Positions 43,914 through 53,018 are shown, numbered from the stretch's first letter. The stretch is DNA of 64,000 bases from Sediminibacterium ginsengisoli (GCF_900167075.1 NZ_FUWH01000009.1:111956-175955); one strand, 5' to 3'. The notes: generated by a model not told the origin, from the sequence alone. A program made the numbers and translations.

Positions 43914-45227
43914 ATGCAATATATTCAACAGGTTCTGTTTTTAGCGTTATCAGCAGCAGCAATTTGGCTTTTTGCAAAAAAAGCGGGCCAGATCAGGCGC
44001 AATATTTTCCTGGGTAAGGACGATGTACCTGCAGGCAATAATGCCGAGCGCTGGAAAAATGTATTACTGCTGGCGTTCGGACAGAAAAAAATGTTCCGCA
44101 ACCCGATGGTGGCCTTACTGCACTTTGTTGTTTATGCAGGCTTTATCATTATCAACGTGGAAGTGCTGGAAATTGTGCTGGACGGCATACTTGGCACACA
44201 TCGCCTTTTTGCTGCACCGCTGGGGCAGTTCTACAACTGGCTCATCAATGCATTCGAATTCCTTGCAGTGGGCGTTTTGCTGGCCTGTGTGATCTTCCTG
44301 CTCCGCAGAAACCTGGTGAAACTGCGCAGGTTCATCAGCAAAGACCTCGATGGCTGGCCAAGAAGCGATGCCAATTTTATCCTGATCACCGAGATCGTAC
44401 TAATGACCTTATTCCTGGTTCTCAATGCAACAGACCAGGCCCTGCAGCTGAAAGGCAGCGAACATTATCACCAGACCGGCAGTTTCTTTTTTTCCAAAGC
44501 TCTCGTACCTGTATTCAGCGGGATGAGCGAGCAGAGCCTCATCCTGATCGAAAGAAGTTGCTGGTGGCTGCATATCGCGGGTATTTTTGCGTTCCTGAAT
44601 TACCTGCCTTATTCCAAGCACCTGCATATTATACTGGCATTCCCCAACGCCTATTTTGCACGACTGGCACCGCAGGGTAAAATGCACAATATGCCTGCTG
44701 TACAGAACGAAGTACTGTATGCCATGCAACCAGAACTCGCGCCGGCAGATGCCGCACCGCCTGCACGCTTCGGGGCCAAAGACATTTTCGATCTCAGCTG
44801 GCGCAACCTGATGGATGCCTACAGCTGTACCGAATGCGGTCGTTGTACAGCGGCTTGTCCTGCCAACATCACCGGCAAAAAGCTCAGTCCCAGGAAGATC
44901 ATGATGGCAACACGCGACCGGATTGAAGAAGTAGGCAGGAACATCAACCTCAACAAAAGTTTCCAGGACGATAACAAAAGCTTACTGCACGATTATATTT
45001 CAGTAGAAGAGCTCCGTGCCTGCACCACCTGCAATGCATGCGTGGAAGAATGCCCGGTAAGTATTTCCCCGCTGGAGATCATCCTCGAACTGCGTCGTTC
45101 GCTGGTCATGGAAGAAAGTAATGCGCCGCAGGAATGGAACAGTATGTTCAGCAATACGGAGAACAACTTTGCCCCATGGAAATTCTCGCCGGATGAGCGC
45201 GATAAATGGGCAGAGGAAATGGCTTAA
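43914..45227 (+). CDS. Membrane (Fe-S) oxidoreductase subunit
   Basis: 437 residues. Five or so N-terminal helices (NarI/heterodisulfide-reductase-like membrane part, about 1-250), then two [4Fe-4S] motifs: CTECGRCTAACP and CTTCNACVEECP (about 303-390). Likely passes electrons between quinone and a soluble partner. Usually followed by a second Fe-S protein with CCG domains; here a convergent esterase overlaps its stop by 4 nt, so the partner must be elsewhere. A box-like TACCTTAG lies about 20 nt before the ATG at 43914. Confidence 0.85.
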   Translation: MQYIQQVLFLALSAAAIWLFAKKAGQIRRNIFLGKDDVPAGNNAERWKNVLLLAFGQKKMFRNPMVALLHFVVYAGFIIINVEVLEIVLDGILGTHRLFAAPLGQFYNWLINAFEFLAVGVLLACVIFLLRRNLVKLRRFISKDLDGWPRSDANFILITEIVLMTLFLVLNATDQALQLKGSEHYHQTGSFFFSKALVPVFSGMSEQSLILIERSCWWLHIAGIFAFLNYLPYSKHLHIILAFPNAYFARLAPQGKMHNMPAVQNEVLYAMQPELAPADAAPPARFGAKDIFDLSWRNLMDAYSCTECGRCTAACPANITGKKLSPRKIMMATRDRIEEVGRNINLNKSFQDDNKSLLHDYISVEELRACTTCNACVEECPVSISPLEIILELRRSLVMEESNAPQEWNSMFSNTENNFAPWKFSPDERDKWAEEMA

Positions 45228-46042
45228 TCCTTTTTCTTACCCCAGCCCCATTCCAGGAAAACGGGCATGGCAATGGTCCAGGTGGCAACGTCATGCGTGC
45301 CGCCTTCCAGTTCCAGGTAACGGATATGTTTATCGGTATAGCCTTTGGCTTTGAGTTCAACAATCAGGTCGAGCGCATCATCGATCGAATCGATCACACC
45401 ATTTGCATTACGATCCGCTGTTTCATCGGCCGTACCGCATTCAATAAAGAACTGCAGCCAGGGTGCCATTTCACCTTTACGGACCTGCAGGTGCATTAAA
45501 CGGTCTTTTTCATCGTCATATCCGTCATCATAACCTTTACGGCGCCACCATAATGAGCCGCTGAACACACCTACCCTGCTGAATTCACTCGCATGATTCC
45601 ATACGATATCGAGTGCACTTAAGGCACCGAGTGAAAATCCTGCAAAGGTTTTGTCGCGGAAAGACGGAGCCTGGTAGGTTTTGCGGATATAGGGCATCAG
45701 TTCATCAAAGATGAATTTATGATAGCTGGCAGCTTTGGCGCCACGTCCTTTATAATCGGGAGAATAAGCCGTTCCGTATTCCATTTTCCGGTCGGGCCCG
45801 CAATGAATACCGATCGCCATCAGGGGTTCTATGGTGCCGGCAGACACCAGTTCGTCGAGCATAGTATCGAAGCCCATCTGCAGCAGGTCCTGGCCATCGT
45901 TGATCAGTAAAAGACTCATCATTTCCGGCGCCGGTAATTGCAGGGGCATATATACATCCAGCAGTACTTCCCTTTCGAGGTATTCCGAAAAAATGGTCAG
46001 TTGTTCTGTACGGATCGAATAAAAAGCGGGAGCTACGGCCAT
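45224..46042 (-). CDS. Esterase-D-like alpha/beta-hydrolase
   Basis: 272 residues from ATG 46042. An 18-codon extension was rejected because an exact promoter box (46054-46047) lies between. Putative-esterase fold: LLINDGQDLLQMGF, nucleophile Ser in AGFSLGALSALD, Asp and final His in LEGGTHDVATW. No signal peptide, so cytoplasmic. It is divergent from the ATP-grasp/GCS2 ligase pair, with 160 nt between starts, and could act with them to release an acyl or ester group. Shares 4 nt with the Fe-S gene at the stop. Confidence 0.82.
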   Translation of the reverse strand: MAVAPAFYSIRTEQLTIFSEYLEREVLLDVYMPLQLPAPEMMSLLLINDGQDLLQMGFDTMLDELVSAGTIEPLMAIGIHCGPDRKMEYGTAYSPDYKGRGAKAASYHKFIFDELMPYIRKTYQAPSFRDKTFAGFSLGALSALDIVWNHASEFSRVGVFSGSLWWRRKGYDDGYDDEKDRLMHLQVRKGEMAPWLQFFIECGTADETADRNANGVIDSIDDALDLIVELKAKGYTDKHIRYLELEGGTHDVATWTIAMPVFLEWGWGKKKD

Positions 46043-46046
46043 GAGC

Positions 46047-46054
46047 CAAAAATA
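46047..46054 (-). promoter_or_regulatory. -7 box of the esterase gene
   Basis: TATTTTTG, exact consensus, ending 4 nt before ATG 46042. Confidence 0.62.
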
Positions 46055-46204
46055 AGGGGAAAGACGTGAAAATACTTCTTCCGTAGATGGTGTCATTAAC
46101 TTTTTGTAGCGGTAAAGCCTCCTGCTTGCGGATCGGAAATTTGTTGTTAACTTCAGAGCAAATCATATCACACCTTTCTATTTAAACATTAAAACAAGAA
46201 ACGG

Positions 46205-47158
46205 ATGAAAAAGATCGGCATATTGTTCGGGCAGGAACGAAGTTTTCCGATGGCCTTTGTTGAACGGATCAACCAGAAACAGATCGACGGGATCACCGCT
46301 GAACCTGTGCGTATCGATAAAGTAATGCAGGGCGAAGCCACCGACTATGCCGTGATCGTAGACCGCATCAGCCAGGACGTTCCCTTTTACCGGGCCTACC
46401 TGAAAAATGCAGCGCTCTGCGGTACCGCCGTGATCAATAACCCGTTCTGGTGGAGTGCCGACGAGAAATTTTTCAATAACTGCCTGGCCACCAAGATCGG
46501 TGTGCCGGTACCTAAAACTGTAATACTACCCTCCCGCGACCTGCCGGCGGATACTACGGATCAGTCGTTCAGCAACCTCGCCTACCCGCTCAACTGGGAT
46601 GATATCTTCAGTTATGTGGGCTTCCCTGCTTATATGAAACCTTTTGCAGGTGGCGGCTGGAAGAATGTATATAAACTGAACGACATGGACGATTTCTTCG
46701 AGAAACACAGCGAAACCGGCCAGCTGGTAATGCTGTTGCAGGAAGAGATCATTTTTGAGGAATATTACCGCTGCTATTGCATTGGCGGCAAGTACGTACG
46801 CATTATGTCTTATGAGCCCCGGAACCCGCATCACCTGCGTTATGCAGCAGATTTCACCCCTTCGCCCGAGAAGCTGAAAATGATGGAAGACCTGGTATTA
46901 CGGCTGAACCGTTATCTCGGTTATGATTTCAATACGGTGGAGCTTGCGTTGCGCGACGGTGTTCCCTATGCCATCGATTTCTGCAACCCCGCACCCGATG
47001 CCGATCTGAAAAGCGTAGGCCAGGATAATTTTGAATGGGTGGTGGAAACGGCCGCTACATTTGCCATTGAGAAAGCACAATCGCTGGTGCCAGGTGCTGA
47101 TAACCTCACCTGGGGAGAATATGTAAAACGAAGCAGCGCCAAACAAAAACTGATCTGA
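46205..47158 (+). CDS. ATP-grasp ligase (RimK/glutathione-synthetase-like)
   Basis: 317 residues. N-terminal Rossmann-like part (MKKIGILFGQERSFPMAFVERIN), central ATP-grasp lysines (FPAYMKPFAGGGWKNVYKL) and C-terminal Mg ligands in FNTVELALRDGVPYAIDFCNPAPD (Glu and Asn). These enzymes join a carboxylate to an amine through an acyl-phosphate. It ends 5 nt before a GCS2-type ligase, so both are coexpressed. The acceptor and donor are unknown. No signal peptide; cytoplasmic. Confidence 0.85.
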   Translation: MKKIGILFGQERSFPMAFVERINQKQIDGITAEPVRIDKVMQGEATDYAVIVDRISQDVPFYRAYLKNAALCGTAVINNPFWWSADEKFFNNCLATKIGVPVPKTVILPSRDLPADTTDQSFSNLAYPLNWDDIFSYVGFPAYMKPFAGGGWKNVYKLNDMDDFFEKHSETGQLVMLLQEEIIFEEYYRCYCIGGKYVRIMSYEPRNPHHLRYAADFTPSPEKLKMMEDLVLRLNRYLGYDFNTVELALRDGVPYAIDFCNPAPDADLKSVGQDNFEWVVETAATFAIEKAQSLVPGADNLTWGEYVKRSSAKQKLI

Positions 47159-47163
47159 AGCAC

Positions 47164-48270
47164 ATGAGCATCAACTACAAACATTTTACGCTTGGCGTAG
47201 AGGAAGAATACATGGTACTGGATCCGCAAAGCCGTGAACTCAAAAGCCATGAGCAGCGGATTGTGCTGGAAGGCCAGAAGATCATCAAAGACAAGGTAAA
47301 GGCAGAAATGCACCAGGCCGTTGTTGAAGTGGGTACCGATATCTGCGCGGATATTGAAGAGGCTTACAAAGACGTGGCCACACTGCGCGGCACCATTTCA
47401 GCCATAGCCGGCGACCTGGGCCTCTGGGTGGGCGCATCCGGTACGCATCCGTTCAGTCACTGGGAAAACCAGCTGATCACAGACCATGTGCGCTACAGCG
47501 AGATTGTAAACGAACTCCAGGAAGCGGCGCGGAGCAACCTGATCTTTGGTCTGCACGTGCATGTAGGCATGGAAGACCGCCGCATGGCCATGCATATAGC
47601 CAATACCGCCCGTTATTTCCTCCCGCACGTGTATGCACTCAGCACCAACTCCCCTTTCTGGGAAGGCAGGTTAACGGGTTACAAGTCTTTCCGCACCAAA
47701 GTATTCGATAAGTTCCCGCGCACGGGTATCCCTGAATATTTTGAGAATATCGAAGCTTACGAAGGTTATGTGAATCTCCTGATCAAAACCAACTGCATCG
47801 ACAATGCCAAAAAGATCTGGTGGGATCTGCGGGTTCATCCTTTCTTTAATACGGTAGAATTCAGGATCTGCGATGTGCCGCTGACCATTAAGGAAACCAT
47901 TACCATTGCAGCACTTTTCCAGGCTATCTGCGCCAAAATCTATAAACTCCGCAGCCAGAACCTGAATTTTATGATGTACCACCGTTCCGTGATTAACGAG
48001 AACAAATGGCGGGCAAGCCGTTATGGCATAGACGGAACCCTGATCGATTTCGGAAAGGAAACGGAAGTGAATACCCGCGCCCTGATCTATGAACTGCTCG
48101 ATTTTGTGGATGATGTGGTAGACGACCTCGGCAGCAGGCATGTACTGGCCAATATCCCCGGCATTTTCGAAACCGGAACCGGAGCCGACAGGCAACTGGC
48201 TGTTTATCAGCAGACAGGCAGCCTGGTGAGTGTGGTAGACTATATCCACGACCAGTTCCTGGCTCATTAA
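47164..48270 (+). CDS. GCS2-type carboxylate-amine ligase (YbdK-like)
   Basis: 368 residues. Start motif FTLGVEEEYMVLDPQSREL and IFGLHVHVGMEDRRMAM are the GCS2/COG2170 signatures; RTKVFDKFPRTGIP and VHPFFNTVEFRICDVPLT follow. YbdK of E. coli shows weak gamma-glutamyl-cysteine ligase activity. Paired with an ATP-grasp enzyme, the layout parallels glutathione synthesis but with different families, so a gamma-glutamyl or similar small amide is a reasonable guess. Length is normal for the family. Confidence 0.86.
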   Translation: MSINYKHFTLGVEEEYMVLDPQSRELKSHEQRIVLEGQKIIKDKVKAEMHQAVVEVGTDICADIEEAYKDVATLRGTISAIAGDLGLWVGASGTHPFSHWENQLITDHVRYSEIVNELQEAARSNLIFGLHVHVGMEDRRMAMHIANTARYFLPHVYALSTNSPFWEGRLTGYKSFRTKVFDKFPRTGIPEYFENIEAYEGYVNLLIKTNCIDNAKKIWWDLRVHPFFNTVEFRICDVPLTIKETITIAALFQAICAKIYKLRSQNLNFMMYHRSVINENKWRASRYGIDGTLIDFGKETEVNTRALIYELLDFVDDVVDDLGSRHVLANIPGIFETGTGADRQLAVYQQTGSLVSVVDYIHDQFLAH

Positions 48271-48351
48271 AGATAAATCTGAACTTCCGGGCAACGGCCG
48301 GCCATAAACCTGTATCTATGGTGTAACTGTACAAGACTAAATACGTTCACT

Positions 48352-48888
48352 TTGACTGAACACGAACTGATCAGGGGTTGCATCAGGCAACAGGCCAACT
48401 GCCAGCGTATGCTCTTCGAGCGATATGCGGGTAAGATGATGAGCGTATGTCTGCGATATGCCAATGACAGCATGGAAGCAGAAGATATCATGCAGGACGC
48501 TTTTATCAAGATTTACCGCTACATAGAACAGTTTAAATTTGAAGGGTCTTTTGAAGGCTGGATCCGGCGTATTGTGGTCAATACAGCGATCCGGCATCTT
48601 GAAAAGAAAAAGCTTCGGTTTAAGGATATAGACGAGAATGGTCCGCATGTGCCTCAGCTTCCGCCGCAGGCTTATACGCATTTGGGAGAAGACGACCTGA
48701 TGAAACTGATCAGTCAGTTGCCGGAAGGGTACCGTGTCGTATTCAACCTGAACGTGATTGAAGGCTACAGCCATGAAGAGATAGGCGAAATGCTGAACAT
48801 TCAGCCCGGAACGAGCAGAAGCCAGCTGGTAAAAGCACGTAAAATGCTTCAACATCAAATCTTACAATTGCAAAAAATTGCTGTATAA
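48352..48888 (+). CDS. ECF RNA polymerase sigma factor
   Basis: 178 residues from TTG 48352; no ATG or GTG start lies nearby in frame. Region 2 about 12-80 (CLRYANDSMEAEDIMQDAFIKIYRYI, FEGWIRRIVVNTAIRHLEKKK), region 4 about 113-170 (LPEGYRVVFNLNVIEGYSHEEIGEMLNI.PGTSRSQLVKARK). Typical SigW-like length without a C-terminal extension. One nucleotide separates its stop from the next ATG, so the partner is translated with it. Promoter not clear. Confidence 0.9.
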   Translation: MTEHELIRGCIRQQANCQRMLFERYAGKMMSVCLRYANDSMEAEDIMQDAFIKIYRYIEQFKFEGSFEGWIRRIVVNTAIRHLEKKKLRFKDIDENGPHVPQLPPQAYTHLGEDDLMKLISQLPEGYRVVFNLNVIEGYSHEEIGEMLNIQPGTSRSQLVKARKMLQHQILQLQKIAV

Positions 48889-48889
48889 A

Positions 48890-50329
48890 ATGACAGATAG
48901 CCCATTTGATAATTTTATCAGGAACAGTCTCAGGGAGCACGCTGCGCCTGTGCCGGAAGGTCTTTGGGATAAGATCCATCCTGAAAAAGACCGGCGCAGG
49001 GCTGTACCCTTATTCCGCAGACCCGCTGCATGGCTGGCCCTCGCGGCAATCATAGCCGGGCTTGTTGCCGGTTCTTATTTCTGGTTCACCGGCAAATCCG
49101 GGCAGGATGCAACCGGCATGGCAACTGCTATTTCACCAGATAATAACAACAGTAATACTGATCCAAAAATAAATGAAAGCATAACTGCTGCGGCGGCAGG
49201 AAAAGACAGCGGGACACATGAGCAAAGCGACCTGAATGAAACCGGCATGCAGGCAAACAAAACATCTGTGGCACCTAATCTTATCGTTGCGCAGCAAGCC
49301 ACCTCACCTCACCTCACTTCTCCTCACTCCGGCATACCCCAAACATCCAAAATACCTGCATCCCTCCTGTCCAACGCCATCGGTAACGAATACACACCAT
49401 CCTATACAGAACAAACTCCTGTTATCGCTGCAGAAGAATACGCGAACTACTCTGCTTTCAATTTCAGTGAAGCAGCAACGGTAAATGGCAGCCGGTTCAG
49501 CCTGCGTAATAATTTTGAAGCACCGGAAATGGTGAATGCCGTAACGCATACGAGAAGTTTCCCGAATACTTATCGTTGCCCGGGTACAGGTACCGGCATT
49601 TTCAATACCGACTGGCAGCTGGAAGTGTATGCATCTCCTGACATGGCGTTCAGATCGGTACAGAATGTATCGGCCAGTGCGCAGTATATGGCCCGCAAAG
49701 ACAGCAGCACCAGTATGCGGCCGGGCTTTACAGCAGGTATCCGCATCGTAAAACCTTTAAGCGATCAGTTTTTGCTGAAAACGGGGATCCAGTATACACA
49801 GATGAATGAAAAGTTCACGTACCGAACCGAGAACGAGATCAGAACAACAACGGTTGTAACTACCAGGCAGATCATCCGTGCGCCGGGCGATACGGTACTG
49901 GTAAGCGATACCAGCACTTTGCAGCAGATCGGTTACCGCAACAATACCATCCGTAACCGTTTCCGCAGTATCGATATTCCTTTAACGGCAGGTTACCAGT
50001 TCGGCACAGAAGATAATGATATCAGGGTAGGCATCAATGCCGGTGTGATCTTCAATCTCTCATCCTGGTACGAAGGTGTGATACTGGATACTTCACTGGC
50101 AGCGGTGCCTGTGAACAAAGATGCCGGCGGAATGTATAAAAGCAGGCTGGGACTTGGGTTATACGGCAGCATCAGCCTGATGAAAAGGATCGGCGATAAT
50201 ACCCATCTTTTCTTCGAGCCTTATTTCCGGTATAATCTCGGCAGCATGACCACAGCCGACGCATCATTCAAACAACGCTTCAGCCTTGGCGGACTCGCCG
50301 TAGGCCTGCGTTTTAATTTAAACAGGTAA
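48890..50329 (+). CDS. Sigma-linked envelope protein: inner-membrane helix plus outer-membrane-barrel-like C-terminus
   Basis: 479 residues from ATG 48890. Residues 1-45 are cytoplasmic (TDSPFDNFIRNSLREHAAPVP.GLWDKIHP, a pattern I know from genes next to Bacteroidota sigma factors). One helix at about 47-66. Residues 67-220 are a low-complexity Ser/Thr/Asn/Pro linker, long enough to cross the periplasm. Residues about 235-479 look like a PorT/OMP beta-barrel (LEVYASPDMAFRSV, RPGFTAGIRIVKPLSDQFLL, LFFEPYFRYNLG, ending in GGLAVGLRFNLNR). Inference: a membrane-spanning anti-sigma-like protein linking sigma activity to the outer membrane. Linker codons at 49300-49330 are CTCACC-rich. Confidence 0.78.
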   Translation: MTDSPFDNFIRNSLREHAAPVPEGLWDKIHPEKDRRRAVPLFRRPAAWLALAAIIAGLVAGSYFWFTGKSGQDATGMATAISPDNNNSNTDPKINESITAAAAGKDSGTHEQSDLNETGMQANKTSVAPNLIVAQQATSPHLTSPHSGIPQTSKIPASLLSNAIGNEYTPSYTEQTPVIAAEEYANYSAFNFSEAATVNGSRFSLRNNFEAPEMVNAVTHTRSFPNTYRCPGTGTGIFNTDWQLEVYASPDMAFRSVQNVSASAQYMARKDSSTSMRPGFTAGIRIVKPLSDQFLLKTGIQYTQMNEKFTYRTENEIRTTTVVTTRQIIRAPGDTVLVSDTSTLQQIGYRNNTIRNRFRSIDIPLTAGYQFGTEDNDIRVGINAGVIFNLSSWYEGVILDTSLAAVPVNKDAGGMYKSRLGLGLYGSISLMKRIGDNTHLFFEPYFRYNLGSMTTADASFKQRFSLGGLAVGLRFNLNR

Positions 50330-50382
50330 CAGGCAACGCAGTGAAAGCACAGCGTATCTGGTATATAGTAATCATCAAGACA

Positions 50383-51387
50383 ATGAAAAAGACGTTATTG
50401 CTTGCGGGACTGATCGGCATCCTGGTTACGGCCTGTAAAAAGGAAGTATCCAATGATATCGGGCTTTACCCGAACAATCCGCTGAACGATACCACCTGGC
50501 AGAGATCCATTCCTGCAAACGCAGCTGTATGGGATTTTCCGGGCATCCTATTACCGGATCTCGTGATCAATGAATTCGATTGCAGCACCGGCGATACGCT
50601 TCATTTCGGCGACAGCCTGGAGATCGCATTCACACCGGGCAGCTGTTATGACGGCAGCAACAAAGCCTCAGGCAAAGTAAGACTGGAACTGTTCCGGCTG
50701 AAAAGCAAAGGGGATTTCATCAAGGCATTCAAACCCACTGTCTCCAATGGCCACCTGCTCGAAACTTCCGGCGCCTTTTTTATCCGCGTAAGCCAGGACG
50801 GAAGAGAGATCTCACTTGCACCCAATGCCAGCTTTACCATCCGTTATTCCGACATCGATGATCCCAAACAGGGCATGAAAGTTTTCTATGCAAAAGAAAC
50901 GCTGCCATTACAGACAAGACGCATAGATACATTGCACGACTGGATACCCGATACCGATACCTCCTGGATCAAAACATACCAGCGCAGCAGCGGCGGCACC
51001 AACGGTACTGTTTTTAAGGGGTACGAACTTGTATCGAAACACCTGCGCTGGGTTGCGGCATGCAGGTATCTCGACAGTACATTACCTGCCACTAAAATAA
51101 CAGCAGTTCTGCCACCAAATTTCACCAATAAGAATACAGTTGTATTTGCCGTATTTGCCAATAGCCGCACAGTAGTTCAGTTACCACAGGATTATGCATC
51201 ACGTTCTTTCGCAGTAACGGGCATTCCATTAAAAAGCAAGATCACCATACTTTCTCTGACGAGGATCGGTGCGGATTTCTACCTGGGCATAAAAGAGATC
51301 AATGACGTGGGCACGGTGGTACGTTATATAGTAACACCGGAGAAGAAGACATTGCCGCAAATACTTACATATCTGAACGGACTATAA
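50383..51387 (+). CDS. Lipoprotein downstream of the sigma locus
   Basis: 334 residues from ATG 50383; an in-frame GTG at 50341 lacks a signal start. Lipoprotein signal MKKTLLLAGLIGILVTAC then KKE. Mature part: SCYDGSNKASGKVRLELFRLKSKGDFIKAFKPTVSNGHLLETSGAFFI resembles a ZU5-like beta domain often seen in Bacteroidota lipoproteins; the rest is unrecognised. It follows the barrel gene by 53 nt and ends at the next terminator, so it belongs to the sigma-factor unit and may be an accessory or target protein. Confidence 0.7.
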   Translation: MKKTLLLAGLIGILVTACKKEVSNDIGLYPNNPLNDTTWQRSIPANAAVWDFPGILLPDLVINEFDCSTGDTLHFGDSLEIAFTPGSCYDGSNKASGKVRLELFRLKSKGDFIKAFKPTVSNGHLLETSGAFFIRVSQDGREISLAPNASFTIRYSDIDDPKQGMKVFYAKETLPLQTRRIDTLHDWIPDTDTSWIKTYQRSSGGTNGTVFKGYELVSKHLRWVAACRYLDSTLPATKITAVLPPNFTNKNTVVFAVFANSRTVVQLPQDYASRSFAVTGIPLKSKITILSLTRIGADFYLGIKEINDVGTVVRYIVTPEKKTLPQILTYLNGL

Positions 51388-51410
51388 TTTTTTTTCGATA
51401 ATCAGGGGGT

Positions 51411-51445
51411 ATAAGGGTTGCAGTTTTTGCGGCCCTTATTTTTTG
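51411..51445 (+). terminator. Terminator of the second sigma locus
   Basis: ATAAGGGTTGC (51411-51421), loop AGTTTTT, GCGGCCCTTAT (51429-51439), T6. Two G-T pairs. Overlaps the last codon of the convergent gene (stop at 51436). Confidence 0.82.
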
Positions 51446-52359
51446 AAATCAAACAGCGTAGCAGTGAATAGTGCTCGTTCTCTTTTTTTGAAGATCACAT
51501 CCCAATTGCCTTTATAGCGGAGTATTTTAGGTACGATAAGTCCCTGGAAACGCGCCATTTCCACTTCCATGCTGACATCAAAATCATACACACCCGCTTT
51601 ATAGCTGAGTGAATAGGTACGACCCAGTACTTCAAGTGTTTTCTGATCGAACCAGGTGACCATCTGGTCTACCACGATACGGTCGCTCTTGGTCATTCCT
51701 TCTTTGGGTGTGATGGAAAACACATAACATAATGTACCATGGTATTCCTGCACGTCGAGTTTGTAATCGTAGTATTTATGCGCGGTTTCGTCATACAGAT
51801 CGAGTTTATTGCCAACAAAAGGAATACCCGGGATTTTCTTACCGGGATTGAAGAACAACATTTTCAGCTGCTCCTTGTGTTTATCCATACCCGATTTGTT
51901 GCCGGTGTTCATGATATGCCCTTTCACTATATTATCTTCTCCGCATACCGTTCCCTTGGTAAAGAAAAGACCGGCATATAGTTCAGCGGTCATATAGTTG
52001 TATTCTTTTTTCCGGTTGTAAAAATCACCAGTGGTACGTTCTTCGAGTACGTCCATGGTACGGCAGCCATTTGTACGGTTCTGGCGGGTTTTGCTGAAAA
52101 GAGATGCCTGTACAGCACCTTTTTTATCCATCATCTGAATATCGTTGTACGAAGAAAAGCCCAGGATACGCAGGTTACGGAACGCTTTATAGAACGTAGT
52201 GTCTTCTTTGATCTGTGTAAGTAATTTCTTATAATCGAAATTATTCCGCACCACCACTTCTCCCAGTGTAACATGCTGGTTATTGATGAATACGGAAGTA
52301 TCCTGCGCTGCACAGCGGAGTACAGACAACAAAAGCAATACTATACAGCCACGCATCAT
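51436..52359 (-). CDS. Secreted protein of unknown function
   Basis: 307 residues. Signal peptide MMRGCIVLLLLSVLRCAAQ. INNQHVTLGEVVVRNNFDYKKLLTQIKEDTTFYKAFRNLR opens like the linker region of carboxypeptidase-regulatory-like exported proteins (DUF5686-related by eye only); the remainder is beta-rich with many aromatic residues and no active-site motif. Its start overlaps the stop of def by 4 nt, so it is cotranscribed with peptide deformylase. Periplasmic or outer-membrane associated. Confidence 0.7.
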   Translation of the reverse strand: MMRGCIVLLLLSVLRCAAQDTSVFINNQHVTLGEVVVRNNFDYKKLLTQIKEDTTFYKAFRNLRILGFSSYNDIQMMDKKGAVQASLFSKTRQNRTNGCRTMDVLEERTTGDFYNRKKEYNYMTAELYAGLFFTKGTVCGEDNIVKGHIMNTGNKSGMDKHKEQLKMLFFNPGKKIPGIPFVGNKLDLYDETAHKYYDYKLDVQEYHGTLCYVFSITPKEGMTKSDRIVVDQMVTWFDQKTLEVLGRTYSLSYKAGVYDFDVSMEVEMARFQGLIVPKILRYKGNWDVIFKKRERALFTATLFDFKK

Positions 52360-52934
52360 TTGATGTAGATCATTTTGTAACTCACTTTAGATTTCCCTTT
52401 GCTGATATCGTTCAGCTTTCCCTGCAGCATTTTCCTGCGGAGCGGTTTAAGGTAATCGATGAACAGCTTGCCTTCTATATGATCATACTCGTGAAGGATA
52501 ATGCGTGCAGTAATGCCATTGAACGTTTCGGTATGTTTTACAAAATGTTCGTCCATGTATTCGAGCTCCACTTCTTCCGGACGGTTCACATCTTCGCGGA
52601 TATTCGGGATACTGAGGCAGCCTTCATTATAGGCCCAGTCCTTGCCATTGAGTTTTTTAATATGCGCGTTAATAAACACTTTTTTGGTGCCGGGCGCATC
52701 GGGATAATTATTTTCCTCATCTTCATCCTGGTTGTCGAATATCTGCGCACTGTCCATCACAAACAGGCGTATGTCTTTATTGATCTGCGGAGCGGCCAGG
52801 CCAACACCGTTGCTCGCGTACATGGTTTCCCACATATCAGCGATCAGCTGCTCAAGGCCGGGATAATCGGGAGTAATGTCTGCGGCTACTTTCCTGAGTA
52901 CGGCCGCACCATATGCTACAATTGGAAGAATCAT
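52356..52934 (-). CDS. def: Peptide deformylase
   Basis: Removes the N-formyl group from nascent proteins. 192 residues with all three motifs: GVGLAAPQ (43-50), EGCLSIP with metal Cys106, HEYDH with metal His148 and His152. An acidic insert DNQDEDEENNYPDAPG (68-83) is longer than in E. coli Def but usual in this phylum. Overlaps the next gene by 4 nt. The perfect palindrome at 52985-53018 lies upstream. Confidence 0.96.
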   Translation of the reverse strand: MILPIVAYGAAVLRKVAADITPDYPGLEQLIADMWETMYASNGVGLAAPQINKDIRLFVMDSAQIFDNQDEDEENNYPDAPGTKKVFINAHIKKLNGKDWAYNEGCLSIPNIREDVNRPEEVELEYMDEHFVKHTETFNGITARIILHEYDHIEGKLFIDYLKPLRRKMLQGKLNDISKGKSKVSYKMIYIK

Positions 52935-52984
52935 CGATCTTAGTGTATTTGAGTCTGCAATGAAACAGCAAAAATACGAGATAT

Positions 52985-53018
52985 AACTTTTGGAAAGTTT
53001 CAGAACTTTCCAAAAGTT
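52985..53018. repeat. Palindromic repeat, copy 1
   Basis: AACTTTTGGAAAGTT (52985-52999), loop TCAG, AACTTTCCAAAAGTT (53004-53018). A perfect 15-bp inverted repeat, identical in both arms to the copy at 61667-61700. It covers the ruvX stop codon: the last six codons of ruvX (QTFGKF then TGA) lie in the right arm and loop. No T run follows on either strand, so it is not a standard terminator. Confidence 0.85.

Noticed and set aside
48294..48351. Upstream ATG for the second sigma factor
   Set aside because: No ATG or GTG occurs in frame here; the protein aligns from the TTG at 48352.
49300..49330. CTCACC-rich tract inside the 48890 gene as a copy of the 5188 repeat
   Set aside because: Shares CTCAC units only; lacks the paired cores and arms. 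Likely linker codon composition.
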